Part shown: positions 46,315-58,600 of the stretch, piece after piece
Layout of the letters: every line of letters begins with the position of its first letter
Position numbering within the stretch: position 1 is the stretch's first letter
DNA from: Strigamia acuminata
Lineage: Eukaryota > Arthropoda > Chilopoda > Geophilomorpha > Linotaeniidae
Direction: 5' to 3'
Assembly: GCA_949358305.1 (NCBI GenBank)
Contig: OX442317.1
Location: 8,312,186 to 8,376,185 of the forward strand
Length of the DNA: 64,000 bases
Translations under genes and position numbers: made by a program
Notes under the pieces: model-generated
What the model saw: only the letters and a program-made list of their open reading frames with translations
Databases searched by the model: none
Told to the model about the DNA's origin: nothing

Positions 46315-48929
46315 TAATCTTCATCTTAAAATCTTGAAGAAAAAAAAAAGATCTAAATAAACACCGTTTACGCAATAATTATCAATTTCCTCATTACCAC
46401 CCAATAAAAATCGAATTAAATCCAACGACTCAATCCCCACCAGCCAAACAACCCTCACCCAAAAAACCACCCCAAAAAACAAAACATCGAACAAAAATGG
46501 CGCCACGATCCAAACAGGAAGTCAAATCTCACCTTGTTACCCTCTAGTAAAATTTTATGTCACTTTACCTGCCATTTGTGTCCACAAAAAAAAACCGTTA
46601 ACACCATTTAAGGAAAAACTTAATAATCCGTAATAACACACTTTTTTTTATCCGAACCAAGGCCATTAAAATAAAATTAAAAATAAAATAAAAAATAAAA
46701 AATAAAAAAAAATGCCAAGAAGCAGAGAAATGATTCTCCAGCACAAGTTAATTACAACTCGACTATAACTCACATCTAATTCTAATTCCAACTAAGTATT
46801 AGTCCAGCATCTAATTCTAAATACATACATTAGGAATTGAGGCCGCTGTTTACCGGGTTATTTAAGACTCTTGTTTTATTAATTCCAAGATTCCGAGAAC
46901 AATTTGCCCTCAGATGTGGTATAGATTGCACAAACCTGTTTTGCAAATGGCCATTAGCTGCAAATCTCCTGCGTATAATTCCATGGGATTTTTGCTCTTA
47001 GTCGCAGACATGTTTGGTAAGCTAATATAAGCAATTCATTAAATCTCGAGTGATAAAATAAGTGTTATGCAACAAGAAAACATTTCCAAGTACCAGCATT
47101 AAGCTTTTTTTTTTTTTCTTTTTTTTTATCTTTCATCTTTTATACAAAAATTGATTTCATATTTATTTCCCATTAAATTTTTGCATATCATCCTGTGTTT
47201 AAAACATGAAAAAATATGTTAATTCCAACATACTTAAGAATAAGAAGAAGAGGGAACAGAAATATCCACGCAGCTGACCTTCACTGATACTGACAACGCG
47301 ATTTATTAGGCAGCAGGGGACCTGCAGCCTCACATACACACAAACAACAGACTTCAACTAGATCATTAAAGTCGAACTCACAACGAAGAAGAAACATTTT
47401 TTCCTTATCTTTAAAAAATAAAATAAAAATGCAAAAATTATTATTTTTTTTTTTTTGATTTTTTTCATTTTTTTTTACATTATTATTAATTTTCTTCAAC
47501 ATAACTTACACTGAACACTGAAAAGCATTTTTTTGTGATGATAATAATAATAATAATCATATTTACCCTGTATTCAAAGAATTTATTCATTCACCTTGTT
47601 GACGTCACTTTATCCGAGTCACAAAAACACATTTTTTCGGGTTTTGTTGATGAAAAAAATGTTTTTTATTTTTTCTTCTTTCTTTCTTTCCCCCACGTAA
47701 TAATAGTTCTCGATGAAACGTTTGTCCAATTAGAGAAAAAGAAGATTCAGCTGCTCTGACATATGCTAAGGCATTTTGGTATATTTTGACCGAAGAGAAA
47801 ATGGTCATATAGCATTATAACAGTGAGATTGGGGAAAAAATGGAGGAAGATTTGTCAACACCATGATACAATCAATTAATTAAATATATTATTTTCAGTG
47901 ATTCATGGCACCTACATTCACAATGTGGGAACTTTTATTTATGTCTAATAACGACAATAAATTAATTAACTTCATTTTTTTTTAATATTATCTCTTAATA
48001 AAAATAAAAAATAAAAAATTAAAAATTAAAAATTAAAAAAGGCCCAAATGATGACCAAGTCGAGGCATACTACACCTGCCATTTAAGATCGTATACATGA
48101 AAATATAATTATAGTTTAATGATGCGTGTATGGTATTACTCATTTGCTGCCATTTTATTATCCCAGCGCGCCCCAAAACGACGTCATTTCCTCCATTCCA
48201 GACGGAGCCGGAACCCCGCTACAACAAACTTCCACTTTTCTTATCCAATTATGGTGGCGGAGGTTATCGAATGACTATTCCACTTAATATTTCTTATCGT
48301 CGCCAGAACGCGGTGTCCACGACACCTTCGGAACGCGTCGCGTAATTGCAGGAAGTCGAACGGCGCTCGCGCGGGGGGTGCCAACCTGATTTATAACGTT
48401 ATTATCAGAGAGGGTAAAGGAGACATGAAGAAATCACGTGTGTACCAGGAAATTCCTTTCCTCCAAACCAGAGGTCACGTGATAGCTCCGCCTTGCCTTA
48501 AACAAGGGAAAGAGAGAGAGAGAGCAAGAGAGACCTCGCTGCAGCGACCAAATAACTTTAATCACAGGCTTCGACTGCGAGGCAATCTGTTGCTATGGGA
48601 AACCGACGAGCTCCCCATTAAAGAGCTCGAGCAAGACGCAACTAGCTGAAACGCAGGGCGAATGTGGGGTTGGCGGCTCGTAAATTGTGCTAATAGGCGT
48701 TCCAGGTTGGTAGACAATAAAGCGTTAACTACCATTATTCTGAGAGTCATTCGCGTTTAGCACGTCTTCAGTTTACGGCAAGCGTTAAGGAGTTGCGAAC
48801 ACAAATTTAAAGGCAAATGAATAAAAGGAAACATTTTTCCACTTTTTATTATTATTCCCTGCCTTTTTCCCTCTCTTTTTCCGTCCCCTCGTCCACCGAT
48901 TCTTCTTTTAGGTCCCGGAGCCCCAAATA
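46315..48929. other. Gene-poor stretch downstream of the homeobox gene
   Basis: No gene recognised. TGACGTCA at 47600-47607. 48130-48650 is CpG-richer and contains GTTGCTATGGGAAA (48589-48602), one mismatch from an RFX X-box. A minus-strand AATAAA reads at 48850-48845 and could serve the homeobox gene if its 3' untranslated region reaches that far. Confidence 0.4.
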
Positions 48930-49375
48930 AACCTAATTTCCGAAGGGGCCCCATATCAATTTTCTATTTTGAGGTGTGTAGACCCCAAAATCCTCCTCGG
49001 AAAAGTCAACTTCCGGTGTTTCAGGTGGGCCCCCATACAAATTGTCAACTTCCGGTGTTTCCAATGGGCCCCCATGTAAATTTTCTATTGTGAGGTCTGT
49101 GGGGTCCGAAAATCCCCTCGTAAAAGTCAACTTCCGGTGTTTCCGATGGGCTCCCATATAAATTTTCTATTTTGAGGTCTGTAAACCCCAGATACTCCTC
49201 GGAAAAATTAACTTCCGGTGTTTCCAATGGGCCCCCATGTAAATTTTCTACTTTAAACATCTGTGGGCCCCAAAACTCCCCTAAGAAAAAACAATTTCCG
49301 GTTTCTCTAAGGGCCCTCTGACATAGATTTCATGTCTGGTGGTCCCAAATCCCCTCAGAGAGGCCCATTTCCGGC
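48930..49375. repeat. Tandem repeat, about 81-bp unit
   Basis: The word TTCCGGTGT recurs at 49011, 49050, 49132 and 49213: two full steps of 81-82 bp and one shortened unit of 39 bp. Each unit includes TGGGCCCCCAT and TTTTCTATTTTGAGG. Diverged units flank the core on both sides. It lies about 320 bp beyond the homeobox stop codon. Confidence 0.85.
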
Positions 49376-49692
49376 CAATATAAATATTCAATTTTCGTTT
49401 TGTGACGTTTGTTTTGGTTTGGCTCACCGGGATGCGAAATTGGCTTGCAAACGAGTAAAAGATAGTTTTAAACTGAATTTTGTAGTTTGTTTCTTTCATT
49501 TGTACTCTGAATTCGAATGAATCTTGTGAGATAGAAAACTCGTTATTAACCATCATCTCGTTCTTAAATGTTTCCTGTGCATCAAGCAGAAATTAAATTG
49601 GTGGAATTAATTCGGTGAATTCGCAACACGAGCCCATCTCCAGAGTTGGTCATCCGCTGATGCATGCGGGGATGAAGGGGCTCGTGTTGCTG
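49376..49692. other. Presumed 3' untranslated region of the homeobox gene
   Basis: Immediately downstream (minus strand) of the stop codon at 49693. It has no recognised gene and no clear poly(A) signal within it. Confidence 0.4.
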
Positions 49693-52600
49693 TCACGGAC
49701 TATCCATCGGACACTCCTGTTCTCCGTTCATTATTTTCTTGCTGTCCGAGCACTCGGTTATCGACGTCGAGCCACTCGACAGCGCCGGCGACCCGCGAGG
49801 GGACCGCGCCGTCGACTCCTTACCGTCAGATACGACTTTGTCCACTTCATCACTCACCACTGGTTCACTGCTCGAGCACTTACGTAGTTCCATCGTGTCT
49901 CTCGTCGTGGCGCTGCTCCCACTCGCCGTGCTCGACGTGCTCGAGTTGCTGTTCGTGCTGAAAATGGACGGCGCGTTCGTCGTCCCGTTCGTCGCCTCCT
50001 TCCCGTTCGTCCCGTTCTCTTTGCTCGCCTTCCCCGCCTTGTGCTGACCTTTGTCGTTCGCCGACTTGTGCTCGCTCACCTCCGCCGTCGACACGTTGTC
50101 CTGTTTCTTCCATTTTGTCCGTCTGTTTTGGAACCAGATTTTCACCTGCAATCAAACAACAAATACAATTTACATTTTCCAACGCGACAAACACTTTTAC
50201 TCTCGTTGCCTTGACGACCAAAAAACGAGAAAAAAAGAAAGAAAGAAAAAAAATTGTTGTTGAATCATTCTCGCACTCGCGGTTGGGATTTCGAACCCTC
50301 AATCTTCCTCCCTGTGGATCTGGCATCAAGGCCACGTCCACCAAACGATTAAAAATGGACGCTAACCCCCCAATGTCGAGGAAAAACCATTAACAAAAGC
50401 CATGTGCCCCTCCTACACCCCCGATAAAACGACACTTCCACCCGTATATATTTCAAAAAACATATATTCGACAATATATTACTTTTCACTCAATGCATTC
50501 CAAAATAAATAACGCATTTCATAATAAAACCAAAAAAAAAAAAAAAAAAAAATTGAATTTTAAAAAAATATTCTCGCGAAACGCAATGCATTTGAAAACA
50601 CACGGCAATAAAATAATTCACAAATTGCACTTTTTTGCCGATTTTTCCAAGTTCGTGCACGAATTTCGTTCTAACGGGAGCGTGGAGCCATTATCACGAG
50701 TCGGCATCAACCCAAGGTTCACTTAATGGCTTAATCAAAATGGCTCTTCACCCAATATAAAGGTTTCTGGTCGACTCGACCAAGACTTTCTCCGTTCCTC
50801 CTAACGATGGCATCATCACTTTCCCATTGATTTCGCTACCCTAAGCGCCTGACACGCGCACCCATTTCCATTACTCACAGCTTAAGAGCAACAAAAATTT
50901 TACTCCTCGCTGATCTTAATCCTAAACTGCAATACTTCAAATATTCCCCCCACCCACCATCTTTTTTTTCTTTTCCTCTTTTTACCCTCATCATTATCAT
51001 CACAAATAATGAAGCCTCAGAACGCAGCGTGAACGAATCTCATTAAAGGATCAATTGTGAAGCCCTTTTACTCAAATCTCGTTGCCTCCCTCGCCCAATG
51101 TAATCATAGAGTTGACGTCACGGTTTGCAGGTGCTTTTTAGCCGAGCCGAGCTAATTATACTATAGGGCAACTCATCCGGGCCTCATCAGTGCGTGCTCG
51201 GGGATCTTTGGCGCTCGTGCGCGTGCCTTCGTGGGAACTTGGGCGATTTGGAAGTGGGCTTTCTAACGAGGGGATTGGGATGCAAGCCGATAATGATAAA
51301 AATCAAGCGACAGGGGACAAATTAGAGTGGGGGAGCACAACTGCTAACGAGCACTGAGTGTCTCAAGGGCATTTCCATTCAGTTTTCTTCTCCATCAAAA
51401 AATAGAAAATGAAATAAATACAAATTTGACTGAATATATTTTTTTAAAAAAGTGTAAAAATTTTTTTCGAGTTGATTTTGTATTTACTGTGAGGGAAGCG
51501 ACGGCGGCGTCGTCATAACAAAACGGAATCGTCAACGCTAAATCGATCGGACGGAATACCAGGGGATATAAACGCGACTTCAATATTGGAAAGAGAGAGC
51601 GACAAACGGCGCCAGACCGGACATGATTCGATCGGATAAAGATGGGGAAGGTTGGAGAGGGGTTCCAACAAGCAAATGCACAAATGGTTTCATTTGATGG
51701 GTCACCTCGGACGAAGGGAGCGCGAGAAATGGAAAATGAAAAATTAAACGTGATTGTGCTTAAACGTTAAGCGAATTCGTCAAATTCTCGTATAGGAAAA
51801 AAGTATGTGCCGGCATATAAAATATGTAATTTGCCGTCCGTTAATTTTAATGTTTAAAAATCTGATTTATAAATACTTAATGTTTCGAAAAACCTTATTC
51901 AAATTTATTTAATTTATTTAAAAACTCTCGTTTCCATTAATTGCTTTAAAAACTAAAGCTCTTAAAACACATAACGGAAACGATCAATTTCGAGATTTTC
52001 CTATAAACTGCGACCTCTTTCATCTATATTCTGTCTGACCGAAATATAGCAAAAACTCCAACGAAGTGTTTAATAAAAACCTGATGTATTATTCTACTTT
52101 TAGGTATCACTACAACAGTGAAATGGTCTCGACCAATGGGAATTTTCTCTATTCTTAAGGTCAGACAGAGTATACACTATACTTTATTCCTTTTCGCTAC
52201 AAACATCGTATATTATACAATACTCGATTGACGAACGGAGTTCAGTGTTCACACCAATCTTGGATCTGGATCCGTGAACGGAGGTTCAGTGTTCACACCA
52301 ATCTTGGATCTAGATCCACAGCTTCGGACGAGATCCAAAATCTTGGCGTGGACATGGTAAAACGATCTTACGTTTAAAATCAATTCCTTTTATTCAGTCC
52401 AAATTCCTCGAGGAATATCGAAGTTAAACAATAATTACAAACTGGGAAATTCAATCAACAGAATTGCTACTTCGGTTTCTACTGCTTATATTGCTCAAAG
52501 CGTGTATTTTTTCGTCGGAAACGCGATGCTGTATCCGTCACCCGACGCTTTAATTGCATTATGATTGTGTCAGTCGCAATAAGAATGTGATTGTGGGTGG

Positions 52601-55600
52601 GTAATTATTTCTAAACGATAGGGCCGCGTCATAAAATTGCAGATCCATCGACTGCACCCGCCATCTGGCTGTAATCAGCGATGCTGAAGCACTTAGGCCC
52701 ATCATGGCCAATGGATAAGGCATTGGAGGGGTCGAGTTGCAGAGGGGGCGATGACGTCACGCTCGTTCATGATGGACCAACGCCAACTGAATCCCACCAG
52801 ATGTTGGCGACGGGGCAGCTCTCGCCGCAATCTAATTTGGCACGAGCTCACGTGGCGCATTCTAAGTGGCTTAGTGTGTTTCGCGTACATGGGGATCTCT
52901 CTCCTTGCAGCTGGACGCGCATGCTTCATCAGTGTTGCTCTTGTCCTTCGTTACCAATAGAATTAAGAGTAATGGACAAGTGCAACTCACTCTCCGCGCG
53001 ATCACCGACCGTTCACTTTGACAAATGCAATCACGGCAATTAACTACCAGACGATTGTTTACCTTCTTCGACGACCTATCAAAAACCAATACGTGCATTC
53101 AAAGTTTATCTTTAAACGCCAAAAACAACATTAAATTAAATTTCCTTCGTTTTCTTGTAAAAACAAACCGAAAAACCACTCTGTGGTTCTATTTTCTGCT
53201 CACATAAGAACACTAAAAACAGCAAAAACCGAACTTTGAATGCACTAAATTGATATTTTTAATTTTTAAAATATTTTTTCCGTATAAATGTACATCTTAT
53301 CAGGTCGAATGTTCAATAAACAAGCCTTATTTTCAGCAATAGAGATAAGCTAAGCTCGTAATTGGTGACAGGTGTACCGTAATGTTGTTTACACATGCAG
53401 ATTTGCACGGATTTGCACCTTTAACAGACACTTGTCTAGTCGTAAAAATTGATCGAAGACGAAATAAAAATTTGCACGTTTCACGAAGAATGATTTGTGT
53501 CGACGCAATTCCAATTGAGCGCAATAAGTCGTCGTTTCGAGTTGATTACTCGGCAATAGATACGTGCGGCCATTTCCGGTGCACCTGCGCAATTCGCAGT
53601 TTATTATGCGGCAGTAAACATTCAAAGTTGCTGTTGAGGGCTGGTGGATATAAAAAAGAGCACCTTTTAACCTATTAAGGCGGTCAATTGTGCGCCACCT
53701 GCCGGTATCAACACCAATTGAGATTTCCATCTCGATTGCTTCCTCGTTATTTCAATCATGTCTGATGGCACATTATTGCGATGCACTTCATTTCCTTGTT
53801 TACATTTGTCATAAAGCATATTCCTTTTCTGTGCGTTTACAGCCCATTTAATCTGCGTTGTTATTTGTGTTTCATCAATTTTAAAGCGCTTCCAAGAATG
53901 AGGAAAATCAAATAGATTCTAATCAAATAAACTACCCACTTCGGGAAAAAATAAATAAAATAACATTTGCTTAAACGATGCTGATTTATTCATGAAAAAC
54001 CATTCGTCAAATGAGTGGGGAAAAAAATATGGCAACTTAAGTGCACTTTTGTCATCTACAAATGAAACGACATAAAATTTTTAATACTCACGACTTTATT
54101 TCCAAATTCTAATTTAGAAAAATGGAACGATTTAAATAAATTTTAATGTAAAAACTCAAAATTTCTAGTAATTTTGATGTAAAAAGTCGAAATTTCCATT
54201 AATTTTGATGTAAACATTCGAAATTTTCATTACGGTAATTTTGATTTAAAAACTCGAAATTTCTAGTAATTTTGATGTAAAAAGTCGAAATTTCCATTAA
54301 TTTTGGTGTAAAAAGCCGAAATTTCCAATAATTCTAATTTAGAAAAATGGAACTCAAAATTTCTAGTAATTTTGATGTAAAAAGTCGAAATTTCCAATAA
54401 TTCTAATTTAGAAAAATGGAACTCAAAATTTCTAGTAATTTTGATGTAAAAAGTCGAAATTTCCATTAATTTTGGTGTAAAAAGTCGAAATTTCCAATAA
54501 TTTTAATGTAAAAATTTGAAATTTCCATTAATTTTAATGTAAAAATTCAAAATTTCCATTAATTTTGATGTAAAAACTCGAAATTTATAGTAATTTTATG
54601 TAAAAAGTCGATAATTTTATTAATTTTGATATAAAAATACGAAATTTCCATTAATTTTTATGTAAAAACTCGAATTTTCCATTAACTCTGATGTAAAAAC
54701 TTCAAGTTTTAATTAATTTTGATGTAAAAACTCGAAATCTCGACCAAAAATCTCAAAATGCGTGAATTTTTTAATTTTTTAAAAAAATAAAATAGCTAAT
54801 TAAGTCGAAACAAAATAATCCTTTTTAAAAATTTCCACACATCATCATGAAAAATATACGCAAAAAAAAAAAGATTGGTCTGTTAGACTTATATCCGAGT
54901 GGGTTGTCAATCGATTGGAGTGAAGAGTCTGCAACTTTGAGGCTCCCATCTGCACTCTATCCAGCTCTATCTCAGAGAACATTGCTCATTCTCAATAAAC
55001 CTGTCAGTAGCAGACGCCGAAAGCAGACGCACGTGCACCAGAGACTCAACACGAGAGAAAAAGGTGGCATCATCAAAAAGACAAAGATCCACGTAACCAT
55101 TCAAACAAAAAAGAAAAAAAAATCATAAGACAACTCTAACCAATTGGAGACGACCGCACGAAATAATCCATTTCTGCTCTGCGCAACAACTCCACAATTA
55201 AAACGCTTTTCCAATTCAAACTCATTAAATTTGATCGTTTTGCTCGTGTTAATCCGATTTAACGGCCGAAATAACGACGTTAAGTGTATTTTCCATCGGT
55301 CTCCGAGTCGTAAAAATTTCTTTCCCATAGCGAAAACACAAAAAAATAAAAAATAAAAAAAATAAAAAAAAATCTTAAACCTTTCAAAGAAATTATTATC
55401 ATTATTCCAGCTAACATTTAAGTAGTTTCCTCAATCAATGACCTGAAATGTCAGTTTTACTATTTTATTGGCAGTTGGCAGAACAAGAAGAACATATTCC
55501 TGCAACCTGTTTCCTTATTACATTTGCACATAACATTCAATGGCGAGTAAAGTTGTTCAAATCAAAAAAAAAAAATTAAAAAAAAATCAATTTAAAGCCG

Positions 55601-58600
55601 ATTAAAATTTAAAAAAAAAAAATTTTTTTTTCTCCAAAGTCTTATCTTGTTCAATAGAAAATACTTAGCAGGTCAAGCACGTTTTAATCCTTTTGAATCT
55701 AAAATGGGTGTGCGCTCTCATCGCTAATGACACGCTGTCTTGGCAACTCATCACGAGAAAATTGCCAGCAGCTCACAATTGGTCAAATGTCAGTGACCAC
55801 ACCACTCGCGATGAGTTGCTGGACCCTCACCACGTGACCTGATTACAGTCAATGATAGCCTCATCAAAATTTGCCAACTCGGCCAAATTTTTCGCACCAA
55901 ATTAATTTAGTGCGATCGGCTCCGTTGAATCTTGTCGTCCCCGCGCTGCAACAATGCAGATTGAGCGGCGAGAGGACGCGGCGTTTGGGTCTCGCTATAT
56001 CGTCCCCCCGAAGGCAGGAAAACGAGAGAAATTTAGCTCGAGCTATAAATTTCCAACGACAGCTGAAAAGCTTGGCTCGTCTTCTCGTTCCGAGCCAATA
56101 TTGCCAACTTTTCTCTTTTTCTCTCACGAGATTCTCCCTCGGCTCGAAGCTGACGGCGTTCCAAATATGAACGCCAAAAGAGATAAACGGAAAGCAAGGA
56201 TGAAAGATGAGCAAAAACAAAAAGAAAAAAAGAAAAAACTCATCTCGGAGCTTCCAAGAGTGCGTGCAACATATTTCATTTGATGAAAACAAAGTCACGA
56301 ATGATCGCCAATTTACCGATAGCTACAATTGGCGCTATTCTCCACCCAAGTTTCATTTCTGCAGTAACTGCCACACATTTACCAATGTAATTATCAAATA
56401 AACTCGTGTTACCTCTCATTAACACCTATAGTGTAGTCCAGGGGTCGGCAAGTAATTTTAAGTGGGGTCCGGATACTATTGAAAATTTTTATCGAGGTCC
56501 AGAAAAAAAAACACTTAAAAACCTTACTAAAAACCTAAGAAAACGGAAAAAACACTTACAAACCAAATAAACCCCCCAATAAACACACACAACCCATTTA
56601 ACCAGCGAATTGTGGTCTTGGCCTCCTTATTTAAACATAATTTAGCATTTACTCACATTTTGGGAGGTCTGAAAGTGTTTATGACACTCCAAAGTCTGAT
56701 CAGTCTACCTAACTTTAGCGGCGGCCATTTTAAATTTGATTGTAAAAACCAAATCTCGGCATAAACCAATTCATAAACCACTCCAGTCGTCGTTTTAGTT
56801 TTTCCGGTTTTTGGTGATGCTTTTTGGGTGTCTCTGATGCCATTCCGTTTATGGAAACGGTAAAAACCAAAACTAATGTCTATAACTTGACTTTCTATAA
56901 CGCACAAGTACAGTCGAGGACAAAAAAAAATTCCCTTTTAGTGGTGGCATAAAAATCCATTGAGATTCAATGACATCAATCTTGGCCCGGTCTCTTGCCG
57001 TACCCTAACAACAGTATTAAAAGATAGACCGGCCAAATAGATAAATAGACAAACTTAAAACAGCTTAACTGAAGAAAAGTTTTTTTGTCCACGACTATAC
57101 CTTTCCACAAACTCTTATCCAGTCCGCTTTAATTCCTTTTTAGCTTCAAAATTAATGCTAATCAAACCGCATTTCTACAGAGGGTGAATACTCAAATATG
57201 AAACACTGCAATTTTTAATTTATTTCCTTTAATACACGTCAGTGAATTGTCTTAGTTTGTCTGTATAACAGCTAAAACCACGACAACTTCGCAAAAAAAC
57301 ACACAACTTGTCCACAAATCGTTAGATTGCTGTGAAATTTGTTGTGTAACTTTGTTCTAACCTTATTTATTCACGCTATGAAAAATAAATGCCCCACATC
57401 TCATAAAAATTAAATTATTAAAAAAAAAATTGACCGTCCCTATATAATTTTATAACATAGACTTTCCGCGACACAGGTTGAAGAAACGACCACAGGAAAG
57501 GAAATGACATCATAAAATTCATCCAATTATCCATGAATTTTGGCTAAATCTTACGTTCTCTCAGTCTTCATCTATTATACATAGTAACCGATTGGAAGCA
57601 GTCGATCAATGGAATCAATTGAATCGAAATGTTAGAAGAATTCACCTCACTAAAACCGTAGGGGACTTTTATAAAAATGGCTGCCAGCACAGTTGATCGT
57701 TAATAACGCTTAATGGGTTTGGAGCCAAGGCGATGATGTCATTCCATCGATTGAGAGAGGGTAGAGCTCCCCCTTCAGGCCAATAGATCCGATACGACAG
57801 TGGCAGGAAATTAGTTGCGAAATTCTCCGTTTTCCCCCCTCTCTCACTTTCATTCGTGGAACCTATCGATTACATCAACTTATAGAACTAGATGAGCAAA
57901 ACACTTCTTCAGCTTCATTTTATGTTTTTCGATCAAATAAATATTTTTTTAATCAAATAAATCAAACAAAACGAAACAAAATAAAAGATGACGCAGAAAA
58001 AAATATGCGGAATCACGTAACACTAAATTGTTGGGTCGTTAATCACTAAGTGGTTAATTAAGGTGCAAATATTTACCTGAGTCTCGGTCACGTTGAGCAG
58101 CTTGGCCATTTCAGCGCGTTCACTCGACGAAAGATATTTTTTAATCTCGAACTGTTTTTCTAATTCAAAAATTTGTCTTCCAGTAAACGTCGTCCTGGCT
58201 TTCTTCTTTTTCACTTTATCGAGTGCATTATCTCCATTACTAGAATTGGTGTCTGATTGATTGGCTTTGGCATTATTATCCTTATCTTTGCGGCTGCGTT
58301 TGTTCGACTTGTGTTGCGTTGACGAAGGACTCTCCGAGGAAACTGCAATTATAAACCAATTTATTAATTACCTTGTTTGCGACTTCGTAAAAAAATTATA
58401 ATAACTATACCCCAAAGTTCCCCCCACGATTAATTAATTAATCAGTTATGATTATTTAATTTTTTGGCACCCAATTTTAAAAATATTTTTTTTTTAATTT
58501 TCGTTCCAACTTTTGATTTTTTATTGCGATCGATTAAAATAATCAATTTTTTTGCTTTATTTATTTATTTCTTTTTTTTCTAATTTTAATTTAATGCGCC

